Origin: Archangium violaceum
GTDB taxonomy: Bacteria; Myxococcota; Myxococcia; Myxococcales; Myxococcaceae
NCBI RefSeq assembly: GCF_016887565.1
Contig: NZ_CP069396.1
Coordinates: 2,755,001-2,819,000 of the forward strand
DNA: 64,000 nt
Direction: 5' to 3'
Shown here: piece after piece, positions 44,344-53,629 of the stretch
How the letters are laid out: every line of letters starts with the position of its first letter
Numbering within the stretch: position 1 is the first letter of the stretch
Program-made: the position numbers and the translations under genes
Notes under the pieces: model-generated
Seen by the model: only the letters and a program-made list of their open reading frames with translations
What the model was told of the DNA's origin: nothing
Database searches by the model: none

Positions 44344-45936
44344 ATGTCGTCCGCTTCGACCGTCCCCGCCTCCCCGCCGCGTCCCTCTGGCTCCAACCCC
44401 GTGCTCTCCGCCGTGCCCGACGTGGCCCGGGAGCCGAGCACCCGGTTGCTGGTGGGCCTGCTGCTCGCCGCGGCGCTGCTCCCGCGCCTGCTGCTGATGC
44501 CCTTCAACGAGAACTTCTACGGTGACGCGGTGGCGCGCATGGAGCTGGCGGAGCGCTGGCTGCGCGATCCGCACCTCATCACCTCCTATGGAGATGGGGC
44601 CTACCAGTTCGGACCGCTCCACCTGTACCTGGTGGCCTTCGCGCTGGAGCTGGTCCCCGACAAGGCGCTCGCGGGCCGGTTGGTGAGCCTGTTCTTCGGC
44701 GTGCTGGCGGTGGTGCCGCTCTTCTCCCTGACGCGGCGTGTCTTCGGCTGGCGCTCCGGGGTGTGGGCCGGGCTGGCCTTCTCCGTATGGGGCATGCACC
44801 TGCAGATGTCCACGACGGCGGCCAGCGAGTCGCTCTCGCTCTTCCTGATGTTGTCGGTGTTCGCGCTCATCGCGCGGGGGCTGGACGAGAACCGCCTGGG
44901 GCCTCTCTTCGGGGCGGCGGTGGTGCTCAACCTGGCGTGCGCCACGCGCTACGACGCGTGGCTCTTCATCCCGTTGCTCGCCGTGGCGCTGTTCCTCTGG
45001 GGAGATGACCGGATCGCCGGTGCCACCCGCGCCGTGAGCTTCGGCCTGCTGTGCCTGCCCTTCCCGCTGCTGTGGATGCAGGGCAACGAGCTGGCGCACG
45101 GGGACCCCTTCTACCCCATCCGCGCGGTGGAGCAGTTCCACTCGGACTGGGTGCGCGATGGCATCGCCCGGGTGGGGGCGTGGCGCTACCGGCTGGAGAA
45201 CCTGGGCTTCTGGCCGGGCGTGGCGCTGCTGACGCTGTCGCCGGGCGTGGCGCTGCTGGGCATGGTGGGCATGAAGCGGATGTGGAAGGCGCAGCCAGAG
45301 GTGCGCTGGCTGGTGCTCTCCGCGGTGGTGCCCACCGCGTACTTCACCTTCCGGGCCGCGGTGTTGATGGACTTCCAGCCGCTGGGGCGCTTCACGGTGA
45401 CGGAGGTGGCGCTGCTGCTGCCCTTCGTGGTGCCGGGCTTCGAGGCGTGCGTGGGCCAGAGCGGGGCCGGGGTGCGCCGGGCCGTGGCCGGGCTGTGCGC
45501 GGTGCTGGCGGTGGCCGTGCCGCTGGCCCTGGGCCTCTACACCTTCCGCGCCGACGGCGGTCTGCACGACAGCCTCCGGCCGGTGAGCCCCACCTCCACC
45601 AACCCCGTGCCGGTGATGCAGGTGGCGCGCTTCCTCAAGGACGAGGTGGCCGCCAAGGGGGGCGCGGCCATCCTCGACGAGGACCCGAGCTACCTGGACC
45701 TCCAGCTCGCCTTCTTCTCCGCGCTGCCGGACGAGCGGCTGGCCCGCGTGCGCTGGGCGACCTTCCGCAAGCACCTGCGCGAGGCCCAGCCGGAGTACCT
45801 CGTGCGCTTCGAAAACGGCGCGCTGATGAAGGACCCCGGCGCGAAGCTGGAGGGCCGTACGCTGACGCTGGATGACGTGGCGTACGAGGAGCTGGACGGC
45901 TTCTCCGCGCCGCTGCACGTCTACCGGCGCCGCTGA
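44344..45936 (+). CDS. Glycosyltransferase of the GT-C (GT39/PMT-like) fold
   Basis: A 530-residue polytopic membrane protein with about ten hydrophobic helices. Near the first extracytoplasmic loop it carries FNENFYGDAVARMELA, fitting the acidic metal-binding loop of GT-C enzymes that use polyprenyl-phosphate sugars. The AWLFIP loop and the repeated Leu/Ala helices support this. The ATG at 44344 begins the true sequence; the long upstream in-frame stretch covers the intergenic region. It probably transfers a sugar to a lipid or protein in the periplasm. It stands between two signalling genes with no glycan cluster nearby. Confidence 0.85.
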   Translation: MSSASTVPASPPRPSGSNPVLSAVPDVAREPSTRLLVGLLLAAALLPRLLLMPFNENFYGDAVARMELAERWLRDPHLITSYGDGAYQFGPLHLYLVAFALELVPDKALAGRLVSLFFGVLAVVPLFSLTRRVFGWRSGVWAGLAFSVWGMHLQMSTTAASESLSLFLMLSVFALIARGLDENRLGPLFGAAVVLNLACATRYDAWLFIPLLAVALFLWGDDRIAGATRAVSFGLLCLPFPLLWMQGNELAHGDPFYPIRAVEQFHSDWVRDGIARVGAWRYRLENLGFWPGVALLTLSPGVALLGMVGMKRMWKAQPEVRWLVLSAVVPTAYFTFRAAVLMDFQPLGRFTVTEVALLLPFVVPGFEACVGQSGAGVRRAVAGLCAVLAVAVPLALGLYTFRADGGLHDSLRPVSPTSTNPVPVMQVARFLKDEVAAKGGAAILDEDPSYLDLQLAFFSALPDERLARVRWATFRKHLREAQPEYLVRFENGALMKDPGAKLEGRTLTLDDVAYEELDGFSAPLHVYRRR

Positions 45937-46103
45937 GGGCCGGGCTGCCTGCTCCAGGGTTGGCCATGTGACACACACACGGCCAGCCCCCGGCCACCGG
46001 GTGGTCCGCGTCGTGGAAGGAATGGCCCGGGCCCGCCTCGTCATGAGACAACGATGAGCGCCGGGCTCCTGACTCCCCAACTCGAGACGCTCACCCCCGC
46101 GCC

Positions 46104-48401
46104 ATGATGTCCGCCGCCCCCCTCACCGCGCCGTCCTCCCTGCCCGCCCAGGCGCGCATCCTGCTCGTCGAGGACAGTCCCAATCAGCTCCTCGCCATGG
46201 AGGCGCTGCTCTCTCCCCTGGGCCAGGAGGTGTTGACGGCCTCCTCGGGTGGGGAGGCCCTGCGGCTGTTGCTCGAGAAGGACTGCGCCCTCGTGCTGCT
46301 GGACGTCCACCTGCCGGACATCAGCGGCTTCGAGGTGGCGCGCCTCATGCGCGAGCGGGAGCGGTCCCGCCGCACGCCCATCATCTTCGTCACCGGGATG
46401 ACGGCCGACGCGTACTTCACCAGCCAGGGTTACGCCCTGGGGGCGGTGGACTTCCTCTTCAAGCCGTTCGACCCCCTGGTGCTGCGCGCCAAGGTGGAGG
46501 TGTTCGTCGAGCTGTACCTTCACCGGGAGCGGCTCAAGGAACAGGCGGAGCGCGAGCAGGCCGAGCTCGAGCGCACGCGGCTGCTGGGCCTGCTGGTGCA
46601 GACTCCGGCCGCCATCGCCATCACCCGCGGGCCGGACTTCGTCTTCGAGTTCGCCAATCCCCTCTACGAGAAGGTGATCGGCCGCCCCGTCGTCCTGGGG
46701 AGGAGCCTGCGCGAGGTGATGCCGGAGGTGTACTCCCAACCGGGGGTGATGGACGCGCTCCGGCACGCGATGCGCACCGGCGAGCCCTTCGTGGGCCGGG
46801 AGTTTCCCGTGTCGCTCGACCGGCTCGGGGACGGCCACTCGGAGGAGGCCTTCTTCGACCTCGTCTACCAGCCCCTGCTCGACGACCAGGGCCAGGTGGA
46901 GTGGCTGCTGACCCACGCGGTGGAGGTGACGGAGCAGGTGCGCGCGCGCCGGAGGCTCGAGGCCACCGAGCAGGCGCTGCGCCAGCGGGAGGCGGAGTTC
47001 CGCCGGCTGGCCGACAACATCCCCGACCTCGTTGCCCGCTTCGACCGCCAGCACCGGCTGCTCTACGTCAACCGCCGCATCGAGCGCACCACGGGCCTGC
47101 CCGCGGAGAGCTTCCTGGGCCAGACCAGCAGGGACCTCGGCCTGCCTCCGGACAAGGTGGAGAGCGCGTCGCGCGCCATCTCCGAGGCCTTCCGGGGAGG
47201 GACGGCGTCGCTCTCCTTCGACCTCTCCACGTCCGAGGGGACGCGGCACTTCGACGCGCACCTGGTGCCCGAGCGGGACGAGCGGGACGAGGTGGTGTCG
47301 GTGCTCTCCGTCACCCGCGACGTGACGGAGTCGCGCAACCGCGAGCGGGCGCTGCGGGAGAGCGAGGGCCGCTTCCGGCTCCTCGCGGAGGCGGGCGAGC
47401 TGCTCTCCTCCCTGGATGACATGACCGTCCTGCAGCGGTTGGCGGAGCTGGTCATGCCCCGCCTGGCGGACTGGGTGACGGTGGACCTGCTCTCCCACGC
47501 GGGGACGGTGGAGCGGGTGGTCTCGGTGCACCGTGACCCGGAGAAGGTGGCGCTCGCCTTCGAGTCCGTGCGTCGCTGGCCCATCGACAAGGACGCCCCT
47601 GGCGGAGTGGCCCGCGTGCTGCGCACCGGCGAGCCCCTCCTCGTGAAGTCCCTCACGGACGAGGCCCTGTCCGGCCTGACGCGGAACGAGGAGCACCTGA
47701 GCGTGGGTCGCACGCTGGGGGTGACCTCCTCGCTGATGCTACCCCTGGAGGCACGGGGACGGGTGCTGGGCGTGCTCTCGCTGAGCCAGGCGGAGAGTGG
47801 CCGGCACTTCACCGAGGAGGATGTCCCGCTGGCCCGGGAGCTGGCCCGGCGGGCGGGGCTCGCGGTGGACAACGCGCTGCTGTACCGCGAGGCGCGCGAG
47901 GCGCAGGGGCGTGCCTCCCGTCTCCAGGCGGTGGCCGCGGCGCTCTCCCGGGCCGCGACGCCCGAGGAGGTGGCGCGCGCCATCCTCACCGAGGGGCTCC
48001 TGCACGCCGGCACGCACGCGGGCGTCGTCTTCCTCCAGGAGCGTGATGGCGCGCTCCGCAGCCTCCATGACGTGGGCTACCCCGAGGAGTTCATCCGCCG
48101 CCTGCGCTACATCCCCCCGGGGGAGCGGACGCCGTACGGGGACGTGGTGCTCGCCCGGGAGGCGCACTGGTTCCTGTCCGCCGAGGAGCTGACGGCGAAC
48201 TACCCCAGCTTCTCGTGGCTGTCGCCCACCTACGAGGCGCGCGCCGGCCTCCCCCTGAGGGTGGAGGAGCGGTCCCTGGGGTGCCTGTGGCTGTCCTTCC
48301 CGGACAAGCGGCGCTTCCCGCCCGAGGAGCGGGACTTCCTCGTCGCCCTGGCGCAGCTGTGCGCCCAGGCGCTCTCTCGCGCGTCCAGGGCTCCCGCGTA
48401 G
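46104..48401 (+). CDS. REC-PAS-PAS-GAF-GAF signalling protein lacking a kinase domain
   Basis: A 765-residue soluble protein. An N-terminal receiver (ILLVEDSPNQLLAMEALL and LLDVHLPDISGFEV, phosphoacceptor Asp present) is followed by two PAS domains (about 165-290 and 295-420), a GAF domain with SLDDMTVLQRLAELV (about 430-590) and a second GAF domain to the C-terminus. There is no H-box, HATPase, GGDEF or DNA-binding domain; the stop comes 20 bp before a convergent kinase gene. It may relay by protein contact, or may be an ancestral kinase that lost its catalytic part. The first PAS resembles the first PAS of the hybrid kinase at 40846. Confidence 0.85.
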   Translation: MMSAAPLTAPSSLPAQARILLVEDSPNQLLAMEALLSPLGQEVLTASSGGEALRLLLEKDCALVLLDVHLPDISGFEVARLMRERERSRRTPIIFVTGMTADAYFTSQGYALGAVDFLFKPFDPLVLRAKVEVFVELYLHRERLKEQAEREQAELERTRLLGLLVQTPAAIAITRGPDFVFEFANPLYEKVIGRPVVLGRSLREVMPEVYSQPGVMDALRHAMRTGEPFVGREFPVSLDRLGDGHSEEAFFDLVYQPLLDDQGQVEWLLTHAVEVTEQVRARRRLEATEQALRQREAEFRRLADNIPDLVARFDRQHRLLYVNRRIERTTGLPAESFLGQTSRDLGLPPDKVESASRAISEAFRGGTASLSFDLSTSEGTRHFDAHLVPERDERDEVVSVLSVTRDVTESRNRERALRESEGRFRLLAEAGELLSSLDDMTVLQRLAELVMPRLADWVTVDLLSHAGTVERVVSVHRDPEKVALAFESVRRWPIDKDAPGGVARVLRTGEPLLVKSLTDEALSGLTRNEEHLSVGRTLGVTSSLMLPLEARGRVLGVLSLSQAESGRHFTEEDVPLARELARRAGLAVDNALLYREAREAQGRASRLQAVAAALSRAATPEEVARAILTEGLLHAGTHAGVVFLQERDGALRSLHDVGYPEEFIRRLRYIPPGERTPYGDVVLAREAHWFLSAEELTANYPSFSWLSPTYEARAGLPLRVEERSLGCLWLSFPDKRRFPPEERDFLVALAQLCAQALSRASRAPA

Positions 48402-48422
48402 GGCTCGCGCGGGGGGCCGGGC

Positions 48423-51317
48423 TCAGTGCCGGTGCCGGGGCAGCCGCACCGTGAAGGTGGTGCCGTCGTCCCCGGTGGAGCGCACGTCGAGCGTGCCGCC
48501 GTGGCCAAGGACGATCTGCCGGGTGATGAAGAGGCCCAGGCCCAGGCTGCCCCGGCCCGTTCCGGCCTCCGGCCCCTGCCGGTAGGGCTCGAAGAGGGTG
48601 GGGAGCAGCTCGGCGGGGATGGGCGCGCCCTCGTTGTGCACCTCGAGGCAGACGCCCGGACCCTCGCTCCAGGTGGACACCCGCACGGGCGTGCTCGCGG
48701 GGCTGTGCTGGAGGGCGTTGCCCACCAGGTTGGTGACGACCTGGGCCAGGCGGCCCTCGTCCCATTCACCCTGGCCGTCGCCGCGGGCGTGGAAGTCGAT
48801 GTGCCGCTCGGGGTGGGCCCCCTGCACCTCGTCCACCACGCGGTGCACGTGCTCGTGGAAGTCCAGCGGCCGACGGTGGATGGGGATGCCTCCCACGCGC
48901 GCCTGGGTGAAGTCGAGCAGGTCGCGGATCATCCCGCTGGCCCGGTCCGCCGCCGCGTAGATGCGGCGGATGGCCTTCGCGGTGCGCTCGTCCACGTCCT
49001 CGCGCTTGAGCAGGGTGGCGGCCGACAGGGTGATGGCGTTGAGGGGGTTGCGCAGGTCATGGCTGACGATGGCCACCACGTCCTCGCGCACCCGGGCGGC
49101 CTCCTGGGCCTCCTGGTAGAGGCGCGCGTTGTCGATGGCCACGGCGGCGCGGTCCGACAGGCCCTTGGCCACCTCCAGGTCCGCCGCCATCGTCGTGGCC
49201 CGGGAGCGCAGCCAGGCGAAGCAGATGACGCCGAGCTTGCGGCCCCGGGCCACCAGGGGCACGACGACCACGGACTTCGGTCCGATCTCCTCCAGGAGGG
49301 CCCGGTGCTCCGCGTTCACCGCGACGGAGTCCAGCCACTCGGGGGTGACGAGGGGCACGGCCTGCGCCTTCCCGCGCTCCAGGACGCGGATGAGCGGGCC
49401 ATGGTTCGCCACGGGGGGCGCGTAGGCCATCGTCTGGAGGATGAGCTGATGGATTCTCTGCTCCTGCGTGGCCACCTCCAACCGGTGCAGCTGCCCGTCC
49501 TCCCCGAGCAGGTCCACGATGCAGTAGTCGCACAGGCGCGACACGGCCAGCGAGGCGAGCTTCTTCAGGGTGGTGGCGACATCGAGCGACTGGGACAGCA
49601 GCGTGCCCGCCTCGACGAAGAGGGCCTGGGCCTCCATGGCGCGCTTGCGCGCGGAGATGTCGCGCACCAGCCCCGTGAAGAAGCGGCCCTGGGGAAGGCG
49701 CGTCTCGCTGACGGCGAGCTCCAGGGGAAAGACGCTCCCGTCCTTGCGCCGGCCCCGCACCTCGCGCCCGATGCCAATCACCTTGCGCACGCCCGTGCGC
49801 AGGTAGTTGGTCATGTAGTCGTCGTGCTCGCTCCGGTAGGGCTCGGGCATCAGGATGCTGATGTTGCGGCCGATGAGCTCCTCGGGGGCGTAGCCGAAGA
49901 TATGCACCGTGGCCGGGTTGAGGTTCTGGATGATGCCCCGCTCGTCGATGGTGATGATGCCGTTCACCGCCGTCTCCAGGATGGCCTGGAGCCGCTGGGT
50001 CGTCTCGCGCAGGGCCTGCTCGCCCTGCTTGCGCTTGGAGATGTCGCGGGTGACGTCGGAGAAGCCGCGCAGCACGCCGTGCTCGTCGCGCAGGGCGGTG
50101 ATGACGGCGTCGGCCCAGAAGCGCCCGCCGTCCTTGCGCACGCGCAGCCCCTCCGCCCGGCAGTGGCCCCGCTCCGCCGCGACCTGGATGCACCTGTCGG
50201 GGTCCCCCGCGGCCACGTCCTCGGGCGTGTAGAAGACGGAGACATGCCGGCCGAGCACCTCCCGCGCCTCGTAGCCGTTGATGCGCTCGGCGCCCGCGTT
50301 CCAGCTGACCACCCGGCCCTCCGGGTCGAGCATGATGATGGCGTAGTCCTCCACCTCCTCCACCAGCAGGCGGAAGCGCTCCTCGCTCACGCGTTGGGCC
50401 TCCTCGGCGCGCTTGCGGTCCGTGATGTCCAGCACCGAGGAGCCCAGCAGGAGGAGCTCCCCGGCCGCGTTGTGCACCGGGTAGTGGCTGACGAGCCAGT
50501 GGCGCACCTCCCCGCCCGTGCCGGCGGTGATGCCGGAGAGCTCCACGCCGATCTCCGGCTCCCCCGTCTCCAGCACCCGCTGGTAGATGGGCTCCAGGTA
50601 GGCGGCGAGCTCCGGGATGACCTCGCGCAGGTGGCGGCCCACGGTGCCCTCGAGGGGGATGCCGTTGATGTCCGCCAGCATCTGGTTGATGCGCACGTAG
50701 CGCAGGTTCCGGTCGAGGAAGGCCAGGCCCACCGGGGCGGTGGTGAGGAGCGTGTCCAGCAGGGCCAGGGCCTCCTCCGCCTGCTGGCGGGCGTGCTTCT
50801 CCCAGGACAGGAGCGCGGCGTGCGCGGCCTGGGCCTGCTGGCACTCGGTGAGCTCCAGGGAGAGGGCCCCGCGCGTGGGCGGCGGGTGCGCGTCGTGCTG
50901 GCGGAGGGACTCGGCCACGCCCTCGGCGATGCGGGTGGTGATGAAGTCGCCGAGGGCGCGCACCTCGCCGAGGGTGAGGTGCTCGCCCGTCTCCTCCACC
51001 AGGTCGAGGATGCACCCGTGCAGCACCTGGTACTCGCGCACCAGCGCCTGCACGTCGAAGTCGTCGCGCGGGCGCTGGCCGCCGGGCTGCCGGACTCCGG
51101 GGCTCCTTCCTCCGGCGGTGTGCCGGCGCAGCGCCACGGACAGCTCCCGCAGGGTGTCGCCGATGTGGTCCTCCAGCTCGGCCCGGGTGGGGACGCCGGG
51201 CGCGAGCCCCTCGCGCAGCCGCGCGAGCCAGCGTTGGACGAGCTCCTCGTGCCGGGCCAGGAGCAGGTCCGCCAGCGCGAGCCGTGAGCGCTCCGGGGGT
51301 TGCGGTTCGATGCTCAC
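48423..51317 (-). CDS. Sensor histidine kinase with RsbRD-like N-terminus, three PAS (one FixL-like) and GAF
   Basis: A 964-residue cytoplasmic kinase. Residues about 8-130 form a helical RsbRD_N-like module (LLARHEELVQRWLARLREG). Three PAS domains follow. The third resembles the haem-PAS of FixL: RSEHDDYM with His498 at the proximal-ligand position and, 20 residues on, IGIGREVRGRRKDGSVFP with Arg518 at the distal-Arg position. A GAF domain, phosphoacceptor VSHDLRNPLNAI and HATPase (GSLGLGLFITRQIV) complete the protein. The GTG start at 51317 overlaps the upstream kinase stop by 4 nt, with GAGGGAAAG upstream. Haem binding is inferred, and the fit is not complete (see findings). Confidence 0.88.
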   Translation of the reverse strand: MSIEPQPPERSRLALADLLLARHEELVQRWLARLREGLAPGVPTRAELEDHIGDTLRELSVALRRHTAGGRSPGVRQPGGQRPRDDFDVQALVREYQVLHGCILDLVEETGEHLTLGEVRALGDFITTRIAEGVAESLRQHDAHPPPTRGALSLELTECQQAQAAHAALLSWEKHARQQAEEALALLDTLLTTAPVGLAFLDRNLRYVRINQMLADINGIPLEGTVGRHLREVIPELAAYLEPIYQRVLETGEPEIGVELSGITAGTGGEVRHWLVSHYPVHNAAGELLLLGSSVLDITDRKRAEEAQRVSEERFRLLVEEVEDYAIIMLDPEGRVVSWNAGAERINGYEAREVLGRHVSVFYTPEDVAAGDPDRCIQVAAERGHCRAEGLRVRKDGGRFWADAVITALRDEHGVLRGFSDVTRDISKRKQGEQALRETTQRLQAILETAVNGIITIDERGIIQNLNPATVHIFGYAPEELIGRNISILMPEPYRSEHDDYMTNYLRTGVRKVIGIGREVRGRRKDGSVFPLELAVSETRLPQGRFFTGLVRDISARKRAMEAQALFVEAGTLLSQSLDVATTLKKLASLAVSRLCDYCIVDLLGEDGQLHRLEVATQEQRIHQLILQTMAYAPPVANHGPLIRVLERGKAQAVPLVTPEWLDSVAVNAEHRALLEEIGPKSVVVVPLVARGRKLGVICFAWLRSRATTMAADLEVAKGLSDRAAVAIDNARLYQEAQEAARVREDVVAIVSHDLRNPLNAITLSAATLLKREDVDERTAKAIRRIYAAADRASGMIRDLLDFTQARVGGIPIHRRPLDFHEHVHRVVDEVQGAHPERHIDFHARGDGQGEWDEGRLAQVVTNLVGNALQHSPASTPVRVSTWSEGPGVCLEVHNEGAPIPAELLPTLFEPYRQGPEAGTGRGSLGLGLFITRQIVLGHGGTLDVRSTGDDGTTFTVRLPRHRH

Positions 51318-52873
51318 GGCCGCTTTCCCTCGGTGGGGGACCGCGGCGGCAGCTCCACGGTGAAGGTGGCGCCCGCTCCGGGGGTGCTCTCGACGTGCAC
51401 CGTGCCACCCTGGACCTCGACGAACCGCCGGGTCATGTAGAGGCCCAGGCCCAGTCCGCCATAGTGGCGCTCGGACACCGCGCGCTCGTAGCGGTCGAAG
51501 ATGCGTGGCACGTCCTCCGGGGCGATGCCGATGCCCTCGTCCCGCACCGTCATCCGCGCCCGGCCCTCCACCCACGACACCCGGAGGTGCACGGGCCTGC
51601 CGGCGCCGTACTTCAGGGCGTTGCTCAGCAGGTGGAACAGCACCTGCTCCAGGAGCCTCCGGTCCCACAGGCCCGGCACCTCGCCCTCGGTCTCCACCTG
51701 CAACGCGCAGCCGGCCCGTGCCGCCTCGCCGGCGAGCCGGTCCGCCACCCCGCGCGCCAACGTGCTCAGCTCCACGCGCTCCACCCGCGGCTCGAGCCGG
51801 TCCTCGTCCAGGTGGCTCACATCCAGCAGGCCGTCCACCAGCTCCGAGAGCCGCTTTACCTGCCGGCGCATCGCGTCGAGCTGGTCGAGCGTCCGGCGGG
51901 CCAGCCGCGCGCCAGACTCGGCCTGGAGATCTCTCCAGAGGGACTGCAACCGCAGCGTGAGGGTGGTGAGGGGCGTGCGTAGCTCGTGGGCGGCCACGGT
52001 GAGGAACTCGTCCCGGGCGCGCACGGCCTGCCGCAGATCCTCGAGGAGCCGCTCACGCTCTTCCCGTGCCCGCTGGCTGGCGGAGATGTCGGTATTGGTG
52101 CCCACCCACTCGCGCAGCGAGCCATCGGCGTTGAAGACGGGGGTTCCTCGCGCGAGGATGGGGGTGTAGCTCCCATCGGGCCGCCGCACCCGGTACTCCA
52201 CCACGTAGGGCTTCCGCTGGGCCACGGCCTCGAGCCAGGCCTTGCGTACCTGGGGGCGATCCTCCGGATGGACGGCCTGGAACCATCCGATGCCCAACCA
52301 CTGCTCCAACGTCTGGCCGGTGAAGGCCCGCCAGCTGGGGCTGTCCTCCACCACCAAGCCCTCGGCATCCGCCGTCCACACCACCTGGGCGGTGGATAGC
52401 ACCAGCGAGCGGAAGCGCGACTCGCTCAGCTGGAGCGCCCGCTCGGTGCGCCACCACCGGGTGACGTCCTGGACGGTGGTACCCAGGCCGATGATGTCCC
52501 CGGCGCCGTCCCTCACGGGGTAGTAGTTGACGAGGTAGTGGTGCTCCTCGTCGTGGGTGGCGGGGGTGCGGACCTCGAGGAGAGTGTCGACGAGCGGCTG
52601 GCCCGTGGACAACACGTGCCTGAGCGCCCCCACCAGCTCCGGGGGCAGGTCCGGGATCAGCTCGGGAATGCTCCTGCCGATGTGGTCCTCGGCGGGCAGG
52701 CCGTTGATGTCGGCCAGGGTCTTGTTGATGCGCACGTAGCGCAGGTCTTCATCCAGGAAGGCAATGCCGATGGGGGCCGCCCACAGGGAGGCGAACTGCG
52801 AGCAGGCGAGCGCATCCCATCCCCCCCAGGGAGACACCTCGGTGGCGCCAGTGGCGGTCGTGTCCGGTTTCAT
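51314..52873 (-). CDS. PAS-PAS sensor histidine kinase
   Basis: A 519-residue soluble kinase: PAS (about 15-125, with LRYVRINKTLADINGLPAED), PAS (about 140-265), phosphoacceptor helix AAHELRTPLTTLTLRL, and HATPase with DEGIGIAPEDVPRIFDRYER and GLGLGLYMTRRFVE. The start at 52873 is tentative; an ATG at 52900 would add nine residues. The stop overlaps the next gene's GTG start by 4 nt, so both kinases should be made from one transcript and may form hetero-oligomers. The first PAS is close in sequence to the first PAS of that partner (LRYVRINQMLADINGIP), pointing to duplication. Confidence 0.87.
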   Translation of the reverse strand: MKPDTTATGATEVSPWGGWDALACSQFASLWAAPIGIAFLDEDLRYVRINKTLADINGLPAEDHIGRSIPELIPDLPPELVGALRHVLSTGQPLVDTLLEVRTPATHDEEHHYLVNYYPVRDGAGDIIGLGTTVQDVTRWWRTERALQLSESRFRSLVLSTAQVVWTADAEGLVVEDSPSWRAFTGQTLEQWLGIGWFQAVHPEDRPQVRKAWLEAVAQRKPYVVEYRVRRPDGSYTPILARGTPVFNADGSLREWVGTNTDISASQRAREERERLLEDLRQAVRARDEFLTVAAHELRTPLTTLTLRLQSLWRDLQAESGARLARRTLDQLDAMRRQVKRLSELVDGLLDVSHLDEDRLEPRVERVELSTLARGVADRLAGEAARAGCALQVETEGEVPGLWDRRLLEQVLFHLLSNALKYGAGRPVHLRVSWVEGRARMTVRDEGIGIAPEDVPRIFDRYERAVSERHYGGLGLGLYMTRRFVEVQGGTVHVESTPGAGATFTVELPPRSPTEGKRP

Positions 52874-53166
52874 GAGGCCTGTCCGCGCTTGCCCGTCCAT
52901 GCGTGAAGCCGCCCCGGCCGCGAGACAAGACCGCGGGACGGAAGTGGAGTCCTTTAGGGGACATATGCAGGGAGGGTTCGAGTGGCATGGGCGGCCCCGC
53001 CGCACTCGCGCGAGAAGCAGGGGGCCGGGCGAGTCCCCGCAAGAGGGGTAGCGCACCGGTTGATCGCTACTGGACTGAATATCCTTCTGGATTCCGCTTG
53101 TAAGAACTCCGGCCGGGACACGGACCCCCTGGATAAGTGTTGAAGATGACAGAGGGGCGAGTTGGC

Positions 53167-53475
53167 ATGCTTCGTGCTCAAAGCAGGCCCGGAATGCGTA
53201 GACCCGAGAGCCTGGACAAGTACACCGTGGAAGTCAGCCCCGCCGCCTGGCGGCAGCTGTCCCACCTGCCGTTGGAGACATACCAGCGCATCCGCGAGGA
53301 GCTGGATGCGACCGCGGCCCGGTTGAGACCGGCGACTCCCGTGCCCTTGCCGCAGAAGCTCGTCAGGACGGTCGAGACGCGCTCCATCCTGGTGGATGGG
53401 CATGTCGCGCTCTTCGAGGTGGACCCGGATCGCAGGCGCCTCACGCTCAGGGAGATCGCCCGCCGCATTCCGTGA
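53167..53475 (+). CDS. Orphan RelE/ParE-like protein
   Basis: A 102-residue basic protein with the order of a RelE/ParE fold: a strand YTVEVSPAAWRQL, two helices ending LPLETYQRIREELDATA, then HVALFEVDPDRRRLTL and the terminal IARRIP. In toxin-antitoxin pairs an antitoxin gene lies directly up- or downstream, but none is visible here. It may be an orphan toxin, a domesticated ribosome- or DNA-targeting protein, or a degenerate copy. The ATG at 53167 is preceded by GAGGGG; starts at 53137, 53146 and 53194 are possible. Confidence 0.6.
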   Translation: MLRAQSRPGMRRPESLDKYTVEVSPAAWRQLSHLPLETYQRIREELDATAARLRPATPVPLPQKLVRTVETRSILVDGHVALFEVDPDRRRLTLREIARRIP

Positions 53476-53491
53476 GGAGCCCCCGTGACCG

Positions 53492-53514
53492 GGCGGGTTA
53501 CAGGGAAACCCGCC
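53492..53514. promoter_or_regulatory. Perfect 8-bp inverted repeat upstream of the cupredoxin gene
   Basis: GGCGGGTT and AACCCGCC flank a 7-nt spacer (ACAGGGA). The dyad lies 17 bp beyond the RelE-like stop and about 100 bp upstream of the start point predicted from the -24/-12 element at 53576. That distance is typical for an upstream site bound by a sigma-54 activator. It could equally be a terminator for the preceding gene, though no T-run follows. Confidence 0.45.
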
Positions 53515-53575
53515 AGGGCACTCCGGCCGGGCACTTCGCACCGCCAACCCCGCGAAAACAGGAGGAAATGTACCT

Positions 53576-53591
53576 CGGCACGCGTTGTGCT
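53576..53591 (+). promoter_or_regulatory. Candidate sigma-54 (-24/-12) promoter of the cupredoxin gene
   Basis: CGGCAC-N5-GTGCT keeps the invariant GG and GC at the correct 10-nt distance and differs from the consensus TGGCAC-N5-TTGCW at two positions. A start point about 12 nt downstream would give a leader of roughly 28 nt that includes GGGAGAG before the ATG at 53630. Confidence 0.5.
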
Positions 53592-53629
53592 CCGGACACT
53601 CGCGTCCTCATTCCGGGAGAGATCCACCC

